Shown piece by piece: positions 44,228 through 53,063 of a stretch of DNA of 64,000 nt. Position 1 is the first letter of the stretch. The number at the start of each line of letters is the position of its first letter. This DNA is from an uncultured Cohaesibacter sp. (GTDB taxonomy: Bacteria; Pseudomonadota; Alphaproteobacteria; Rhizobiales; Cohaesibacteraceae), in NCBI RefSeq assembly GCF_963676275.1, contig NZ_OY781091.1, positions 434,001 through 498,000 of the forward strand, given 5' to 3'. Below the pieces are notes generated by a model. It was not told where the DNA came from and did no database searches. It saw only the letters and a program-made list of their open reading frames with translations. The translations under genes and the position numbers were made by a program.

Positions 44228-45121
44228 ATGGCAATGCGCGTAGCTACATTTCAGAGCACCTCCTCGCTGCTGACCAAGACACTGGCCACGCAAGCCAAGC
44301 TGGCCAAGGTGCAGGAGCAGGAATCGACCGGCCTCGTTTCCACCGATTATGGCGGGCTGGGTACCTCCGCCTCTACGGTGCTCGATCTGAGTGCTTCCAT
44401 TTCAACCGCAGAATCCAACATTTCGGCTGCTGAAACCGTTGTCAGCCGCAGTGATACCTATGCCTCGGTGCTCGAGGATATCACCGACCTGTTGACCAAT
44501 GCCCGCAGTGCCGTCTCCGGCACCAGCACCGATGACGAGTTGGAAGACCTGCAGAATGAGGCGGCTGAATATCTGGAAGATCTGGTCCTGCTGCTCAACA
44601 CCCAATATAACGGCCGCTATATTTTCGCAGGCAGTGAAACAGACACTCTGCCGGTTGATATCTCAAGCTATGAAGCGACCGACCTGACCACCGTCAACAC
44701 CGACTATTATCAGGGCGATGACTATACCCAGCTCATTCGGCTCGATAGTGGTACGGAAGTGGAATATGGCGTGACTGCCGATCTGGAAGGCATCGAACAG
44801 GCCATGCGCGCCTTGTCCTATCTGGCCAATTCCACGACCCTGACGACCGATGATCTCGATGATATCGACGATCTGCTTGTTGACGCGCAGGACGCGATCA
44901 TTACCGCGACGAGCAAGGCTGGCAGCGTCTCCGCAAGGCTGGAATCCTATATTGAGAATGAAGAGGATTTCATCGCCACGGCACAGGAACTGGCAACCGA
45001 TCTGACATCGGTTGATGTGGCCGCCGCCGCAGTGGAGGCGACCGCCTATGAAACCCAGCTGGAAGCGAGTTACTCCGCCTTGAGCACCCTGCTCAATCTC
45101 AGCCTGGTCGACTATCTCTAA
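44228..45121 (+). CDS. flgL: FlgL, hook-filament junction protein (HAP3)
   Basis: FlgL is the second junction protein, next to the filament. The 297 residues are flagellin-like at both ends: AMRVATFQSTSSLLTKTLATQAKLAKVQEQESTG at the start and VDVAAAAVEATAYETQLEASYSALSTLLNLSLVDYL at the end. The GRYIFAGSETDTLPV segment (about 135-150) is a FlgL hallmark. It is the last gene of the rightward flagellar block and is followed by a strong terminator. Confidence 0.92.
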   Translation: MAMRVATFQSTSSLLTKTLATQAKLAKVQEQESTGLVSTDYGGLGTSASTVLDLSASISTAESNISAAETVVSRSDTYASVLEDITDLLTNARSAVSGTSTDDELEDLQNEAAEYLEDLVLLLNTQYNGRYIFAGSETDTLPVDISSYEATDLTTVNTDYYQGDDYTQLIRLDSGTEVEYGVTADLEGIEQAMRALSYLANSTTLTTDDLDDIDDLLVDAQDAIITATSKAGSVSARLESYIENEEDFIATAQELATDLTSVDVAAAAVEATAYETQLEASYSALSTLLNLSLVDYL

Positions 45122-45144
45122 TTGGAAAATTCTCGGAAAGAGTG

Positions 45145-45181
45145 AAAAAAGAGAGCGCAAGGGGCTTGCGCTCTCTTTTTT
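45145..45181. terminator. Bidirectional terminator between flgL and the D-hydroxyproline dehydrogenase gene
   Basis: GAGAGCGCAAG pairs perfectly with CTTGCGCTCTC around GGG, with six A on the left and six T on the right. It can serve the converging genes on both strands. Confidence 0.92.
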
Positions 45182-45225
45182 ATTTATTGTTTTGTCGTCG
45201 ACATCCAGCCGCCGCTCCGTATCTG

Positions 45226-46470
45226 CTAGGAGAAACGGCGCGAAGAAAAGCCTGCGACGCTGAGGCAAGGCTTCTGACCGGTTACCAGATCGGCGGTCAT
45301 CTTGCCGGTGATCGGCCCGACGGCGAAGCCCATATGGCCATGGCCGAAATTGAAATACATGCCTTCATGCTGCCGCGAGGTCTCGATCAGCGGCAGGCTG
45401 TCGGGGAAGCAGGGGCGGAAGCCCATCCATGGCTCATCCTCAACCGGCTTGCCCAGCGGATAGAGCTTCTTGGCCCATTTGATGGCTTTCCTGACCTGCA
45501 CCGGCGTCTTGCGCGTGTCTCTTGCGGCAAATTCGATGCCGCTCGTCAGGCGGATGCCGTCTTCCATCGGCGTGAGCAGGAAGCCGATATCCTCATCAAC
45601 GACGGGGCGGTTCATGCTTGCGCCCTTTTCGCTGGCAAAATGCTGATGGTAGCCGCGCTTGACTTCCAGCGGCAGCTTGTAGCCAAAGGATTTGAGCAGA
45701 TCCATGCTCCATGCCCCCAGAGCGATCACGACCTTGGGGGCTGATACCGGCCCATCCTGAGACGAAACCGTCCAGTTGCCATATTCCTGTTTCAGACTGC
45801 GGGCATCGCCCAGCAGCAGGGCACCGCCGCGCCCCTTGAACAGGTCGGCATAGGCCTGTGTCACCCCGCCGGGCGAAGAGACCGAAACGCAGCCTTTCCA
45901 GTGAATGGCCTTGTCCTGATCGGAAAAGGAAAAGGAGGGCTCCAGTGCTTCAAGTTCCCTTCTGCCGACAATGTCATAGTCGACGCCGAATTCATCGGCA
46001 TAGCCGAGTGTTCTGGCCGTGCTCTCGAAGCTCTTGGCGCTGTGGTAGAGATTGATCCAGCCGGTTTCGCGGAATTTGTCCATGATACCGGCATCGCGGG
46101 CAAAATGGAAATGCTCGCTGGCCGAAACCTGCCGCAGGGGCGTTACGCGCCGGGCATAGGAGGAAATGCCGAACGGGGTGGAAAGGCGCCACATGGCAAA
46201 CAGCCATGGCGCAAGGCGCGGCATCATCGTCGGGTGATAATGCATCGAGACCTGCGTATTGCTGCCATATTTCATCAGCGGGCCAAGCTCGCTGGGGATG
46301 ACGAGCGGAACATGTCCGTCCTTCTCGATGATCCCGGCATTGCCGTAAGAGGCTTCAAGGCCCGGTTCCTGACGATCCAGAATGGCAACCTTGAGGCCGC
46401 GCTCCTGAAGATGCAGCGCTGTACTGACGCCAACAATGCCAGCACCAAGGACGATAACATCATATGACAC
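45226..46470 (-). CDS. DadA-family FAD dehydrogenase, probably cis-4-hydroxy-D-proline dehydrogenase
   Basis: This 414-residue flavoprotein has the N-terminal FAD motif VIVLGAGIVGVSTALHLQERG and a C-terminal GHGHMGFAVGPITGKM segment typical of D-amino-acid dehydrogenases. I chose the GTG at 46470 because CAGGAG lies 7 nt upstream and the FAD motif then starts at residue 4; a TTG 75 nt upstream keeps the frame open. In this gene neighbourhood it most likely oxidises cis-4-hydroxy-D-proline to pyrroline-4-hydroxy-2-carboxylate and passes electrons to the respiratory chain. A general D-amino-acid dehydrogenase is the alternative. Confidence 0.82.
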   Translation of the reverse strand: MSYDVIVLGAGIVGVSTALHLQERGLKVAILDRQEPGLEASYGNAGIIEKDGHVPLVIPSELGPLMKYGSNTQVSMHYHPTMMPRLAPWLFAMWRLSTPFGISSYARRVTPLRQVSASEHFHFARDAGIMDKFRETGWINLYHSAKSFESTARTLGYADEFGVDYDIVGRRELEALEPSFSFSDQDKAIHWKGCVSVSSPGGVTQAYADLFKGRGGALLLGDARSLKQEYGNWTVSSQDGPVSAPKVVIALGAWSMDLLKSFGYKLPLEVKRGYHQHFASEKGASMNRPVVDEDIGFLLTPMEDGIRLTSGIEFAARDTRKTPVQVRKAIKWAKKLYPLGKPVEDEPWMGFRPCFPDSLPLIETSRQHEGMYFNFGHGHMGFAVGPITGKMTADLVTGQKPCLSVAGFSSRRFS

Positions 46471-46550
46471 AGCAATACTCCTGATAGATGGACCCAAGAG
46501 ATCTGAAAGGGGAGGCAGGCTTGGGATCCGACCAAAAATGATCAAATGAA

Positions 46551-46584
46551 AGAGGGGGCCGGGTGAGATGCTCCGGCCCCCTTT
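46551..46584 (-). terminator. Terminator after the aldehyde dehydrogenase gene
   Basis: On the minus strand GGGGGCCGG and CCGGCCCCC pair around a 10-nt loop, followed by TCTTTC. It separates this gene from the dehydrogenase gene downstream, which therefore may have its own promoter. Confidence 0.75.
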
Positions 46585-46590
46585 GCAATG

Positions 46591-48108
46591 CTACATATCT
46601 TGCGCGTCTTGAGGCAGAACATCAAGCGGGATGTCCTGATAGCAGACAGGGCGCAGAAAGCGGCGGATGGACATGGTGCCCACCGAGGTTGCGCCAAAAT
46701 TGGTGGAAGCCGGGAAGGGACCGCCATGCACCATGGAGTCGCAAACCTCGACCCCTGTCGGGAAGGCATTGGCCAGAATGCGGCCTGCCTTGCGCTCAAG
46801 GATCGGCAGCAATTTGCCCGCCAGAGGCTTGTCGCCTTCATCCATCAGCATGGTGGCTGTCAGCTGTCCTTCAAAGCTTTTCGCGATGGTCAGCATTTCC
46901 GCCTCGTCTTTTGCCGTGACGATGATGCCCATCGGGCCGAAGACCTCTTCCTTCAGGAGCTTGTTGGAAAGCCAGTCGGCACCGGAGACCATGAACAGGT
47001 TCGGTGTCGCATTGCGCATGTCGCACATGGAGGTGAGCAATTCACGCACCCCGGTTTCCGAAGCAACAGCGGCAACACCCTTGCGATAGCTGTCTGCCAT
47101 GCTTGATGTCAGCATCACCTGTTCGCCAACCGCCTTCAGGCCTTCAATGGTGGCCTTGCCAAAGGCTTCGGCCTGTTCTTCCAGAATGATGCCAAGGCCG
47201 GGATTGGTGCAGAATTGACCGGCGCCGATGGAGAGCGAACCGGCCCAGCCCTTGCCGAGCGCTTCGCTGCGTGCCTTGGCAGCCTCAGGCAACACAAACA
47301 TCGGGTTGACCGAGCCCAGCTCGCCAAAGAAAGGAATCGGCTCTGGACGGGAAACGCAGAGATCGTAAAGTGCCTTTCCGCCCCAGAAGGAGCCGGTGAA
47401 ACCAACCGCCTTGATCAGGGGATGCTGCACAAGACTCGTGCCGACATCGCGGCCACCACCCTGCACAAGGCTGAAGACACCGGGATGAATGCCGCATTTC
47501 TTGACCGCCGCAACAACAGCATCGCCGACAATCTCGCCCGTGCCCGGATGGGCACTATGTCCCTTGACGACGACAGGGCAACCGGCGGCAAGCGCTGCGG
47601 CCGTATCGCCTCCGGCAACCGAGAAGGCCAGCGGGAAGTTGGACGCACCGAACACGGCGACAGGGCCGATCGGGCGCTGCATCAGGCGCAAATCGGGGCG
47701 CGGTGCGGGTTGACGGTCCGGCAGGGCCGCAGTCAGGCGGCGGTCGAGATAGTCTCCGGCGCGGATATGGCTGGCAAACAGGCGTAACTGGCCGGTCGTC
47801 CGGCCTCTCTCGCCCTCAAGCCGTGCCGTCGGCAGGCCGGTTTCCAGATGGCCGGTTTCGGTGATATCTGCGGCGCGCTTTTCGATTTCATCGGCAATGC
47901 ATTCCAGAAAGGCGGCGCGTTCTTCGCGCGAGGAATAGCCATATGACCAGAATGCCTCTTCCGCAGCCTCGCATGCTTTTGCTACAAGGTCCGGTGTGCC
48001 TTTTGAAAAATCATGCGCGGGTCCGGAGACGGGCGCTGAGGAGAAAATCTCTGGGCTTTCGACCTTCTCACCCGCGATCAGATGGCTGCCATGGGGTTTA
48101 TAGCTCAT
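46591..48108 (-). CDS. 2-oxoglutarate semialdehyde (2,5-dioxovalerate) dehydrogenase
   Basis: This aldehyde dehydrogenase oxidises 2-oxoglutarate semialdehyde to 2-oxoglutarate, the last step of hydroxyproline breakdown. The 505 residues have the cofactor segment VAVFGASNFPLAFSVAGGD, the GFTGS motif, the general-base Glu in FFGELGSVNP and the catalytic Cys in GAGQFCTNPG. These variants are typical of the KGSADH branch. I chose the ATG at 48108, with AAAGGA 8 nt upstream. The gene is divergent from the Ldh2-type gene and an operator-like site lies between them. Confidence 0.88.
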   Translation of the reverse strand: MSYKPHGSHLIAGEKVESPEIFSSAPVSGPAHDFSKGTPDLVAKACEAAEEAFWSYGYSSREERAAFLECIADEIEKRAADITETGHLETGLPTARLEGERGRTTGQLRLFASHIRAGDYLDRRLTAALPDRQPAPRPDLRLMQRPIGPVAVFGASNFPLAFSVAGGDTAAALAAGCPVVVKGHSAHPGTGEIVGDAVVAAVKKCGIHPGVFSLVQGGGRDVGTSLVQHPLIKAVGFTGSFWGGKALYDLCVSRPEPIPFFGELGSVNPMFVLPEAAKARSEALGKGWAGSLSIGAGQFCTNPGLGIILEEQAEAFGKATIEGLKAVGEQVMLTSSMADSYRKGVAAVASETGVRELLTSMCDMRNATPNLFMVSGADWLSNKLLKEEVFGPMGIIVTAKDEAEMLTIAKSFEGQLTATMLMDEGDKPLAGKLLPILERKAGRILANAFPTGVEVCDSMVHGGPFPASTNFGATSVGTMSIRRFLRPVCYQDIPLDVLPQDAQDM

Positions 48109-48144
48109 GGATATGTCCTTTTGCTGCAGGAAAGACTTGATGTT

Positions 48145-48165
48145 CTGACGACACAGATAATACAA
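48145..48165. promoter_or_regulatory. Hydroxyproline operator-like site C
   Basis: The site reads CTGACGACACA then GATAATACAA and matches site B (50486-50506, reverse strand) at 16 of 21 positions by my count. It continues into ATACAA-T-TTGTAT, a perfect odd palindrome. It lies in the divergent promoter between the semialdehyde dehydrogenase and Ldh2-type genes. Confidence 0.45.
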
Positions 48166-48280
48166 TTTGTATGCATTTGGCAACCGGCGGATTTCCCGAT
48201 AGCTTCAGGAACCACAATTTGTCGCGCGATTGGCTGCCGTCAAGGCAAGAAATATACTTATTGATTGATATGAGGATAAG

Positions 48281-49318
48281 ATGTCACAAACAGAAACGGT
48301 CACCATTGAGGCGCTTGAAGCGCGTGTTTCCGGGATCTTCCGGAAGGTCGGAGCCCTTGCGGAAGTGGCAGATTGCCTTGCCGGGGTTATCGTTGCCGGA
48401 GAGCGGGATCATTGTGCCGCTCATGGCCTCTATCGCATAGAAGGCTGTCTGCGCACCATCAAGGCCGGACAGGTCAAGCCGGATGTCAAACCGGCGTTGA
48501 TGTCCGCCGACGGGGCCATCGTCAGGATCGATGCCAAGATGGGCTTCTCCAATCCGGCCTTTCATTTCGGCTTGCCGATGCTGGTAGAGAAGGCGAGGGA
48601 ATATGGCCTCGCCGCGCTGGTCATTCAGGATTGCACCCATTTTTCCGCGCTCTGGCATGAAACCGAGGCCATTGCGGCCCATGGTCTGGCCGGGCTTGCC
48701 ATGTGCCCCAGCTATGCGACGGTCGCGCCTTTCGGCGGTAATGCGCCCCTGCTGGGCACAAACCCGCTGGCCTTCGGCTGGCCGCGCCCTGACAAGGATC
48801 CTTATGTCTTTGATTTTGCCACCAGCATGGCCGCCCGCGGTGAAATAGAGCTTTACAAGCGCTCCGGCAAGAGCCTGCCTGAAGGCTGGGGCATCGACAA
48901 GGATGGCAATGCCAGTACCGATCCCGCTGCCGTGCTGGAAGGCTCGATGCTGCCATTCGGCAGTCACAAGGGATCGGCCATCTCAACCATGATCGAATTG
49001 CTGGCCGGTGCCATGATCGGCGATCTGACCAGCCCCGAGGCCCTCGAAGCCCTCGGCACCACGACGCTGGCCCCCCATCATGGTGAGTTGATCCTCGCGC
49101 TGGATCCGATCAAATTCTCGCAAGGGCGCACGAGCGATCCCTTTGCCCGGGCTGAAATGATGCTCGAAGCCATCGCCGGGCAGGGCGCGCGGTTGCCATC
49201 CCAGCGCCGTTTCGCCGCTCGCAAGCAGACATTGGCTGAGGGTATTACTCTGGACGAGAAAGAGCTGGCACTGCTCGCCCGTTTCGAGAAAGAAGGGCTG
49301 GACGGCATCAGCCTCTGA
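48281..49318 (+). CDS. Ldh2/malate-lactate dehydrogenase family reductase, probably pyrroline-2-carboxylate reductase
   Basis: This 345-residue protein belongs to the Ldh2/YlbC/YbiC family of NAD(P)H-dependent keto- and imino-acid reductases. The start (ERDHCAAHGLYRIEG), GNAPLLGTNPLAFGWPR, VFDFATSMAARGEI and the LPFGSHKGSAISTMIELLAG segments are typical. GAGGA precedes the ATG. In a proline/hydroxyproline cluster it most likely reduces pyrroline-2-carboxylate to L-proline, a step seen for D-proline or trans-3-hydroxyproline breakdown. Malate or ureidoglycolate dehydrogenase activity cannot be excluded. Confidence 0.75.
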   Translation: MSQTETVTIEALEARVSGIFRKVGALAEVADCLAGVIVAGERDHCAAHGLYRIEGCLRTIKAGQVKPDVKPALMSADGAIVRIDAKMGFSNPAFHFGLPMLVEKAREYGLAALVIQDCTHFSALWHETEAIAAHGLAGLAMCPSYATVAPFGGNAPLLGTNPLAFGWPRPDKDPYVFDFATSMAARGEIELYKRSGKSLPEGWGIDKDGNASTDPAAVLEGSMLPFGSHKGSAISTMIELLAGAMIGDLTSPEALEALGTTTLAPHHGELILALDPIKFSQGRTSDPFARAEMMLEAIAGQGARLPSQRRFAARKQTLAEGITLDEKELALLARFEKEGLDGISL

Positions 49319-49353
49319 GAGAAGCAGAAGCATCAGTCACTGATAGCAAAAGA

Positions 49354-49386
49354 CAGGGCCCTTCCATCATTACAAGAAGGGCCCTG
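49354..49386. terminator. Hairpin between converging genes, possible bidirectional terminator
   Basis: CAGGGCCCTTC pairs perfectly with GAAGGGCCCTG around an 11-nt loop. There is no T run, so it may act as a barrier rather than a classic terminator. Confidence 0.55.
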
Positions 49387-49432
49387 CCGGGGGACTGGGC
49401 AACGGATTTGGGCAATCAAATGAGAGTGCCGA

Positions 49433-50395
49433 TCACCCAAGATAAGGAGCGATTGAAGGCTGCTTGCTCCAGGTTGCGAACCAGTCATCAAAAAGCTTCA
49501 GCTGCTTGGCGACATAGCCTTTCTGGCTCTCGCTCAGCACGTCACTTTCATTGAAATTGAGCGTATATTCAGGCTTGCCGCGCAGCACCAGCATATATTT
49601 GAAGTTCAAAACCAGATCCGGCATCTCGTCGAATTTGGACAGAACCGCAAGGGCATTTTCAAGCTCAAGGGCAAGGCGGCGGGCTTCCTGATCGCCCTTG
49701 ACCGCTTTCTTGCAGAGGGCAATCATCAGCAGCACTTCCCTGGGCAGAATATTGCCGATGCCGGTGATGGCACCCTGCGCGCCGCAATTGACATAGCCAT
49801 GATAGACGGCAGTGTCGACGCCGACCATCAACAGCGCATCGTCGCTGTCGCTGCTGGTCATATGCTCGGCTGCATAGGAAAGAGCTGCAACGCCACCAAA
49901 TTCCTTGAAGCCGACGAGGTTGGGGTGATTTTTGCGCAATTCGAAAAACAGATCGGCGCGTGTTTCAAAGCCATAATAGGGGCTGTTGTAAATGACGCCG
50001 GGCAGATCGGGAGCAGCCGAAAGGACCGCCTCGAAATGGGCCTTCTGGGCCGAGGCAACAGATGTGCGCGAAAGCTGGCGCGGAATGATCATCAGCCCCT
50101 TGGCGCCAACCTTCTGGGCGTGGGCGGCATGAGCAACAGCCATCTTGCTATTCATGGCTCCAAGCCCGGCAACAACCGGCAGCCCGGCCTCGACCAGCAC
50201 TTCAACGCCCTTCATGCGTTCTGCGTCGGATAGCAGGGGCCAATCCCCCATGGAGCCGCAATAGACGACCGCGCCCATTCCGGCGTCGATCATTTCCTTG
50301 CCATGCTTGACCAGAGCATCATAGTCGGGGGTGCGGTCTTGGGTGCATGGCGTCATCAAAGCAGGCATGCAACAGGTGAAAATAGTGGAGTCCAT
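49433..50395 (-). CDS. DapA-family lyase, probably pyrroline-4-hydroxy-2-carboxylate deaminase
   Basis: This 320-residue protein has the dihydrodipicolinate synthase/N-acetylneuraminate lyase fold: MPALMTPCTQDRTPDYDALVKHGKEMID at the start, the Tyr of VIYNSPYYGF and the Schiff-base Lys of LVGFKEFGG. In hydroxyproline clusters a member of this family deaminates pyrroline-4-hydroxy-2-carboxylate to 2-oxoglutarate semialdehyde, which fits all the neighbours. The ATG at 50395 has GGAG 6 nt upstream; the frame extends 37 codons further without support. It is divergent from the M24 peptidase gene. Confidence 0.82.
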   Translation of the reverse strand: MDSTIFTCCMPALMTPCTQDRTPDYDALVKHGKEMIDAGMGAVVYCGSMGDWPLLSDAERMKGVEVLVEAGLPVVAGLGAMNSKMAVAHAAHAQKVGAKGLMIIPRQLSRTSVASAQKAHFEAVLSAAPDLPGVIYNSPYYGFETRADLFFELRKNHPNLVGFKEFGGVAALSYAAEHMTSSDSDDALLMVGVDTAVYHGYVNCGAQGAITGIGNILPREVLLMIALCKKAVKGDQEARRLALELENALAVLSKFDEMPDLVLNFKYMLVLRGKPEYTLNFNESDVLSESQKGYVAKQLKLFDDWFATWSKQPSIAPYLG

Positions 50396-50485
50396 GTCTT
50401 TCTCCCATGATTTATCCAACAACCCGACCGGTTCCGCCTTTTCGGGAAGGATAGAAAGCTCTATGTTATGCAGAGACAATACCAA

Positions 50486-50506
50486 TTGTATTTTATTTGT
50501 CGACAT
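50486..50506. promoter_or_regulatory. Hydroxyproline operator-like site B
   Basis: Read on the minus strand: ATGTCGACAA then ATAAAATACAA. It matches site A (54132-54152) at 20 of 21 positions. It lies in the divergent promoter between the deaminase and M24 peptidase genes. Confidence 0.65.
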
Positions 50507-50575
50507 GAAATGTTGTGAAAGGCACGGCTTTTTTGCTTTCTTGTTGACAGCACAAACAAGATGGAGCGGATCCTG

Positions 50576-51688
50576 ATGGCAAATTCCAAGAAAAAACTGT
50601 TTGATGATCGCCTGACGCGGCTGAGGGCGCGCATGGCCGAAGTCGGCACGGATCTGGTCGCAGTGGGGCCGACATCAAACATGGCATGGCTTGCGGGCGT
50701 GTCCGCCCATGGTGACGAGCGGCCGGTGATGGTGCTGGTAACCAAGGATCATGCCGCCTTCCTGATGCCCGCCCTCAATCAGGATAGCGTGCGCCAGCAT
50801 ACCGATCTTCCCTTTTTCTGTTGGGCCGATGCGGATGGGCCGCAAGGCGCGCTGAACGAGATGCTCGAAAGCTTCGGCATGAACAAGGCATCCCTATCGG
50901 TTGCTGTCGACGAAGCCATGCGGGCCGATTTCGCACTTCTGCTGCTGGATGCGCTGTCCCTTTCCAAACGCCAGTTTCTTGGCGATACGCTTGGCTATCT
51001 GCGCTGCCGCAAGGATGAAAGCGAATTTGCTCAACTCAAGGAAAATGCCGTCCTGACTGATGCCTGCATCACAAAGGCCTTTGCCAGCCTCAGGGCAGGC
51101 ATGAGCGAACTGGATGTGGTGCGTTTCATTGATGACTTTTTCGCCAGCCATGGCGCCGTGACGGAATTTGCCAGCGTCTGCTTTGGTGCAAACGGAGCCT
51201 TCCCCCATCATGACAGCGGCGAGACAAAACTGGTCGAGGGCATGGCGGTGATGATCGATCTGGGCTGCCGCAAGGGCGGTTATCCCTCAGACATGACCCG
51301 TTCTGGCTATTTCGGCGCGCCGCCGGAAGGCTATGAAGCCATCGCCCATGTGGTGGAAGATGCGGTCAAGGCCGCGCTCGCTGCCGCCAGACCGGGCGTG
51401 AAGGCCTCGACCATTGATGATGCCGCACGTTCTACCATCGCCAAGGCGGGCTATGGGGACAAATTCCTCCATCGCACCGGCCATGGACTGGGTATCGATA
51501 TACATGAACATCCCTATATGTCGGCCAGCTCGGAGACGATCCTTGAAGAAGGCATGGTCTTCTCCATCGAACCGGGCATTTATCTGTCTGGCAAATTCGG
51601 TGTGCGCCTTGAAGATATTGTCATCATGCGCGAGCATGGACCGGAAATCCTGTCCGACAAGACCCGTAGTCTGATTGCTGCGCGATAA
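50576..51688 (+). CDS. M24-family Xaa-Pro peptidase (prolidase/aminopeptidase P-like)
   Basis: This cytoplasmic metallopeptidase releases amino acids next to proline or hydroxyproline. The 370 residues have a creatinase-type N-terminal domain and a pita-bread catalytic domain. Metal ligands are visible: Asp pair in MIDLGCRKGGYPSDMTR (about 228-243), His in HRTGHGLGIDIHEHPYM, Glu in SIEPGIYL and Glu in VRLEDIVIM. I chose the ATG at 50576, with GGAG 9 nt upstream, over the ATG at 50561. The prolyl aminopeptidase gene follows, and the pair suits use of collagen-type peptides. Confidence 0.87.
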   Translation: MANSKKKLFDDRLTRLRARMAEVGTDLVAVGPTSNMAWLAGVSAHGDERPVMVLVTKDHAAFLMPALNQDSVRQHTDLPFFCWADADGPQGALNEMLESFGMNKASLSVAVDEAMRADFALLLLDALSLSKRQFLGDTLGYLRCRKDESEFAQLKENAVLTDACITKAFASLRAGMSELDVVRFIDDFFASHGAVTEFASVCFGANGAFPHHDSGETKLVEGMAVMIDLGCRKGGYPSDMTRSGYFGAPPEGYEAIAHVVEDAVKAALAAARPGVKASTIDDAARSTIAKAGYGDKFLHRTGHGLGIDIHEHPYMSASSETILEEGMVFSIEPGIYLSGKFGVRLEDIVIMREHGPEILSDKTRSLIAAR

Positions 51689-51725
51689 CGGGCTTTCTAT
51701 CATTCTGCACCGCAAGGAGAGTGCG

Positions 51726-53000
51726 ATGACCTATGTGACCTTTCCCGCCATTGCCTATCGCGACATAACCCTGCCGGTGCCTCTCGACTGGGCCAATCCG
51801 GACGGGGAAAGCCTGACGCTGTTTGCCCGCGAAGTGGTGGATCCCAAACGCAAGGATGAAGATCTGCCGCTTCTGCTCTTTCTGCAGGGCGGGCCGGGCG
51901 GCAAAGGGCCAAGGCCCTCCGGCGGTGGCCCTGTCTGGCTGAAAACGGCGCTTGAAACCTTCCGCGTGATCCTGCTGGATCAACGCGGCACCGGTCGTTC
52001 TTCAGCCGTCGAGGGGCGGCATATGCAGCGCTTTGCCAGCGCCGAGGAAGGGGCCCGTTTTCTGGCCTCTTTCAGAGCTGACAGCATCATTCGCGATTGC
52101 GAGCACATGCGCAAAAGCCTCTATGAGGGCCGCAAATGGTCCACTCTGGGCCAGAGCTATGGCGGCTTTCTGACCCTGAGCTATCTCTCCATGGCACCGC
52201 AGGCGCTGGAAGCCTGCTATGTAACCGGCGGATTGTCCGGGCTGGATGCCAGCGCGGAGGATGTCTATGAACGCACCTTCCCGCGGGTTGCGGAAAAGAA
52301 CCGGCATTTTTATGCCCGCTATGCTGCCGACAAGGCCAAGCTGGCGCGCATCGCCGATATTCTGGCCAGCGAAGATGTTCGCCTGCCAAACGGTGACCGG
52401 TTGACCGTGCGCCGCCTGCAAACGCTGGGCATCGCCTTCGGCATGAAGCCGGGTTATGAGGAAGTCCATTGGCTGCTGGATGGCGCGCTGGATCAGGATG
52501 GCAAACTGAGTGAAAGCTTCCTGCATGACGTCATGGTCGAAACGGGCTATGCCACCAATCCGCTCTATTGCGCCTTGCAGGAAGTGATCTATGCCCAGAA
52601 TGGCGCGGCGACCAACTGGGCAGCGCAAAGGGAGCGCGAGAAGCATCCCGTCTTTGCCGAAGGGCACCGGCCGTTGCTTTTCACCGGCGAGATGATGTTT
52701 CCATGGATGTTCGAGGATATCAAGGCGCTGCGGCCCTTCCGCGCGGCGACCGAAGCGCTGCATCAAAGGCCGATTGAAGCGGCGCTCTATGACAGGGTGC
52801 GCCTTGCTGCCAACGAGGTGCCTGTCGCCGCAGCGGTCTATTTCGATGACATGTATGTGGATGCGGGCCTGTCGCTGGAAACCGCCGGTCGGGTGGGCAA
52901 CCTCAAGAGCTGGGTAACCAACGAATATGAGCATGATGGTCTGCGTCAGGATAGCCGGGTTCTCAAGCGTCTGATAGCCATGGTCGCAGGCACGGAATGA
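51726..53000 (+). CDS. Prolyl aminopeptidase-like alpha/beta hydrolase (S33)
   Basis: This 424-residue serine peptidase removes N-terminal proline. The alpha/beta hydrolase fold shows the oxyanion region FLQGGPGGKGPRP, the DQRGTGRSS segment and the nucleophile GQSYGGF (about 141-147). A helical cap domain (about 170-320) is typical of S33. The ATG at 51726 has AAGGAG 6 nt upstream. It starts 37 nt after the M24 peptidase and ends at a strong hairpin. Free proline or hydroxyproline released here would feed the surrounding pathway. Confidence 0.85.
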   Translation: MTYVTFPAIAYRDITLPVPLDWANPDGESLTLFAREVVDPKRKDEDLPLLLFLQGGPGGKGPRPSGGGPVWLKTALETFRVILLDQRGTGRSSAVEGRHMQRFASAEEGARFLASFRADSIIRDCEHMRKSLYEGRKWSTLGQSYGGFLTLSYLSMAPQALEACYVTGGLSGLDASAEDVYERTFPRVAEKNRHFYARYAADKAKLARIADILASEDVRLPNGDRLTVRRLQTLGIAFGMKPGYEEVHWLLDGALDQDGKLSESFLHDVMVETGYATNPLYCALQEVIYAQNGAATNWAAQREREKHPVFAEGHRPLLFTGEMMFPWMFEDIKALRPFRAATEALHQRPIEAALYDRVRLAANEVPVAAAVYFDDMYVDAGLSLETAGRVGNLKSWVTNEYEHDGLRQDSRVLKRLIAMVAGTE

Positions 53001-53008
53001 GCTTGGTA

Positions 53009-53043
53009 AAAAGGCGCCGGAATAGCAATTCCGGCGCCTTTGT
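53009..53043. terminator. Bidirectional terminator between the prolyl aminopeptidase and epimerase genes
   Basis: A 14-bp perfect stem (AAAGGCGCCGGAAT with ATTCCGGCGCCTTT) closes on a 4-nt loop, with A-rich sequence on the left and TTTGTT on the right. The flanking genes converge. Confidence 0.88.
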
Positions 53044-53063
53044 TCGTTCAGGCCTCAAGCCTG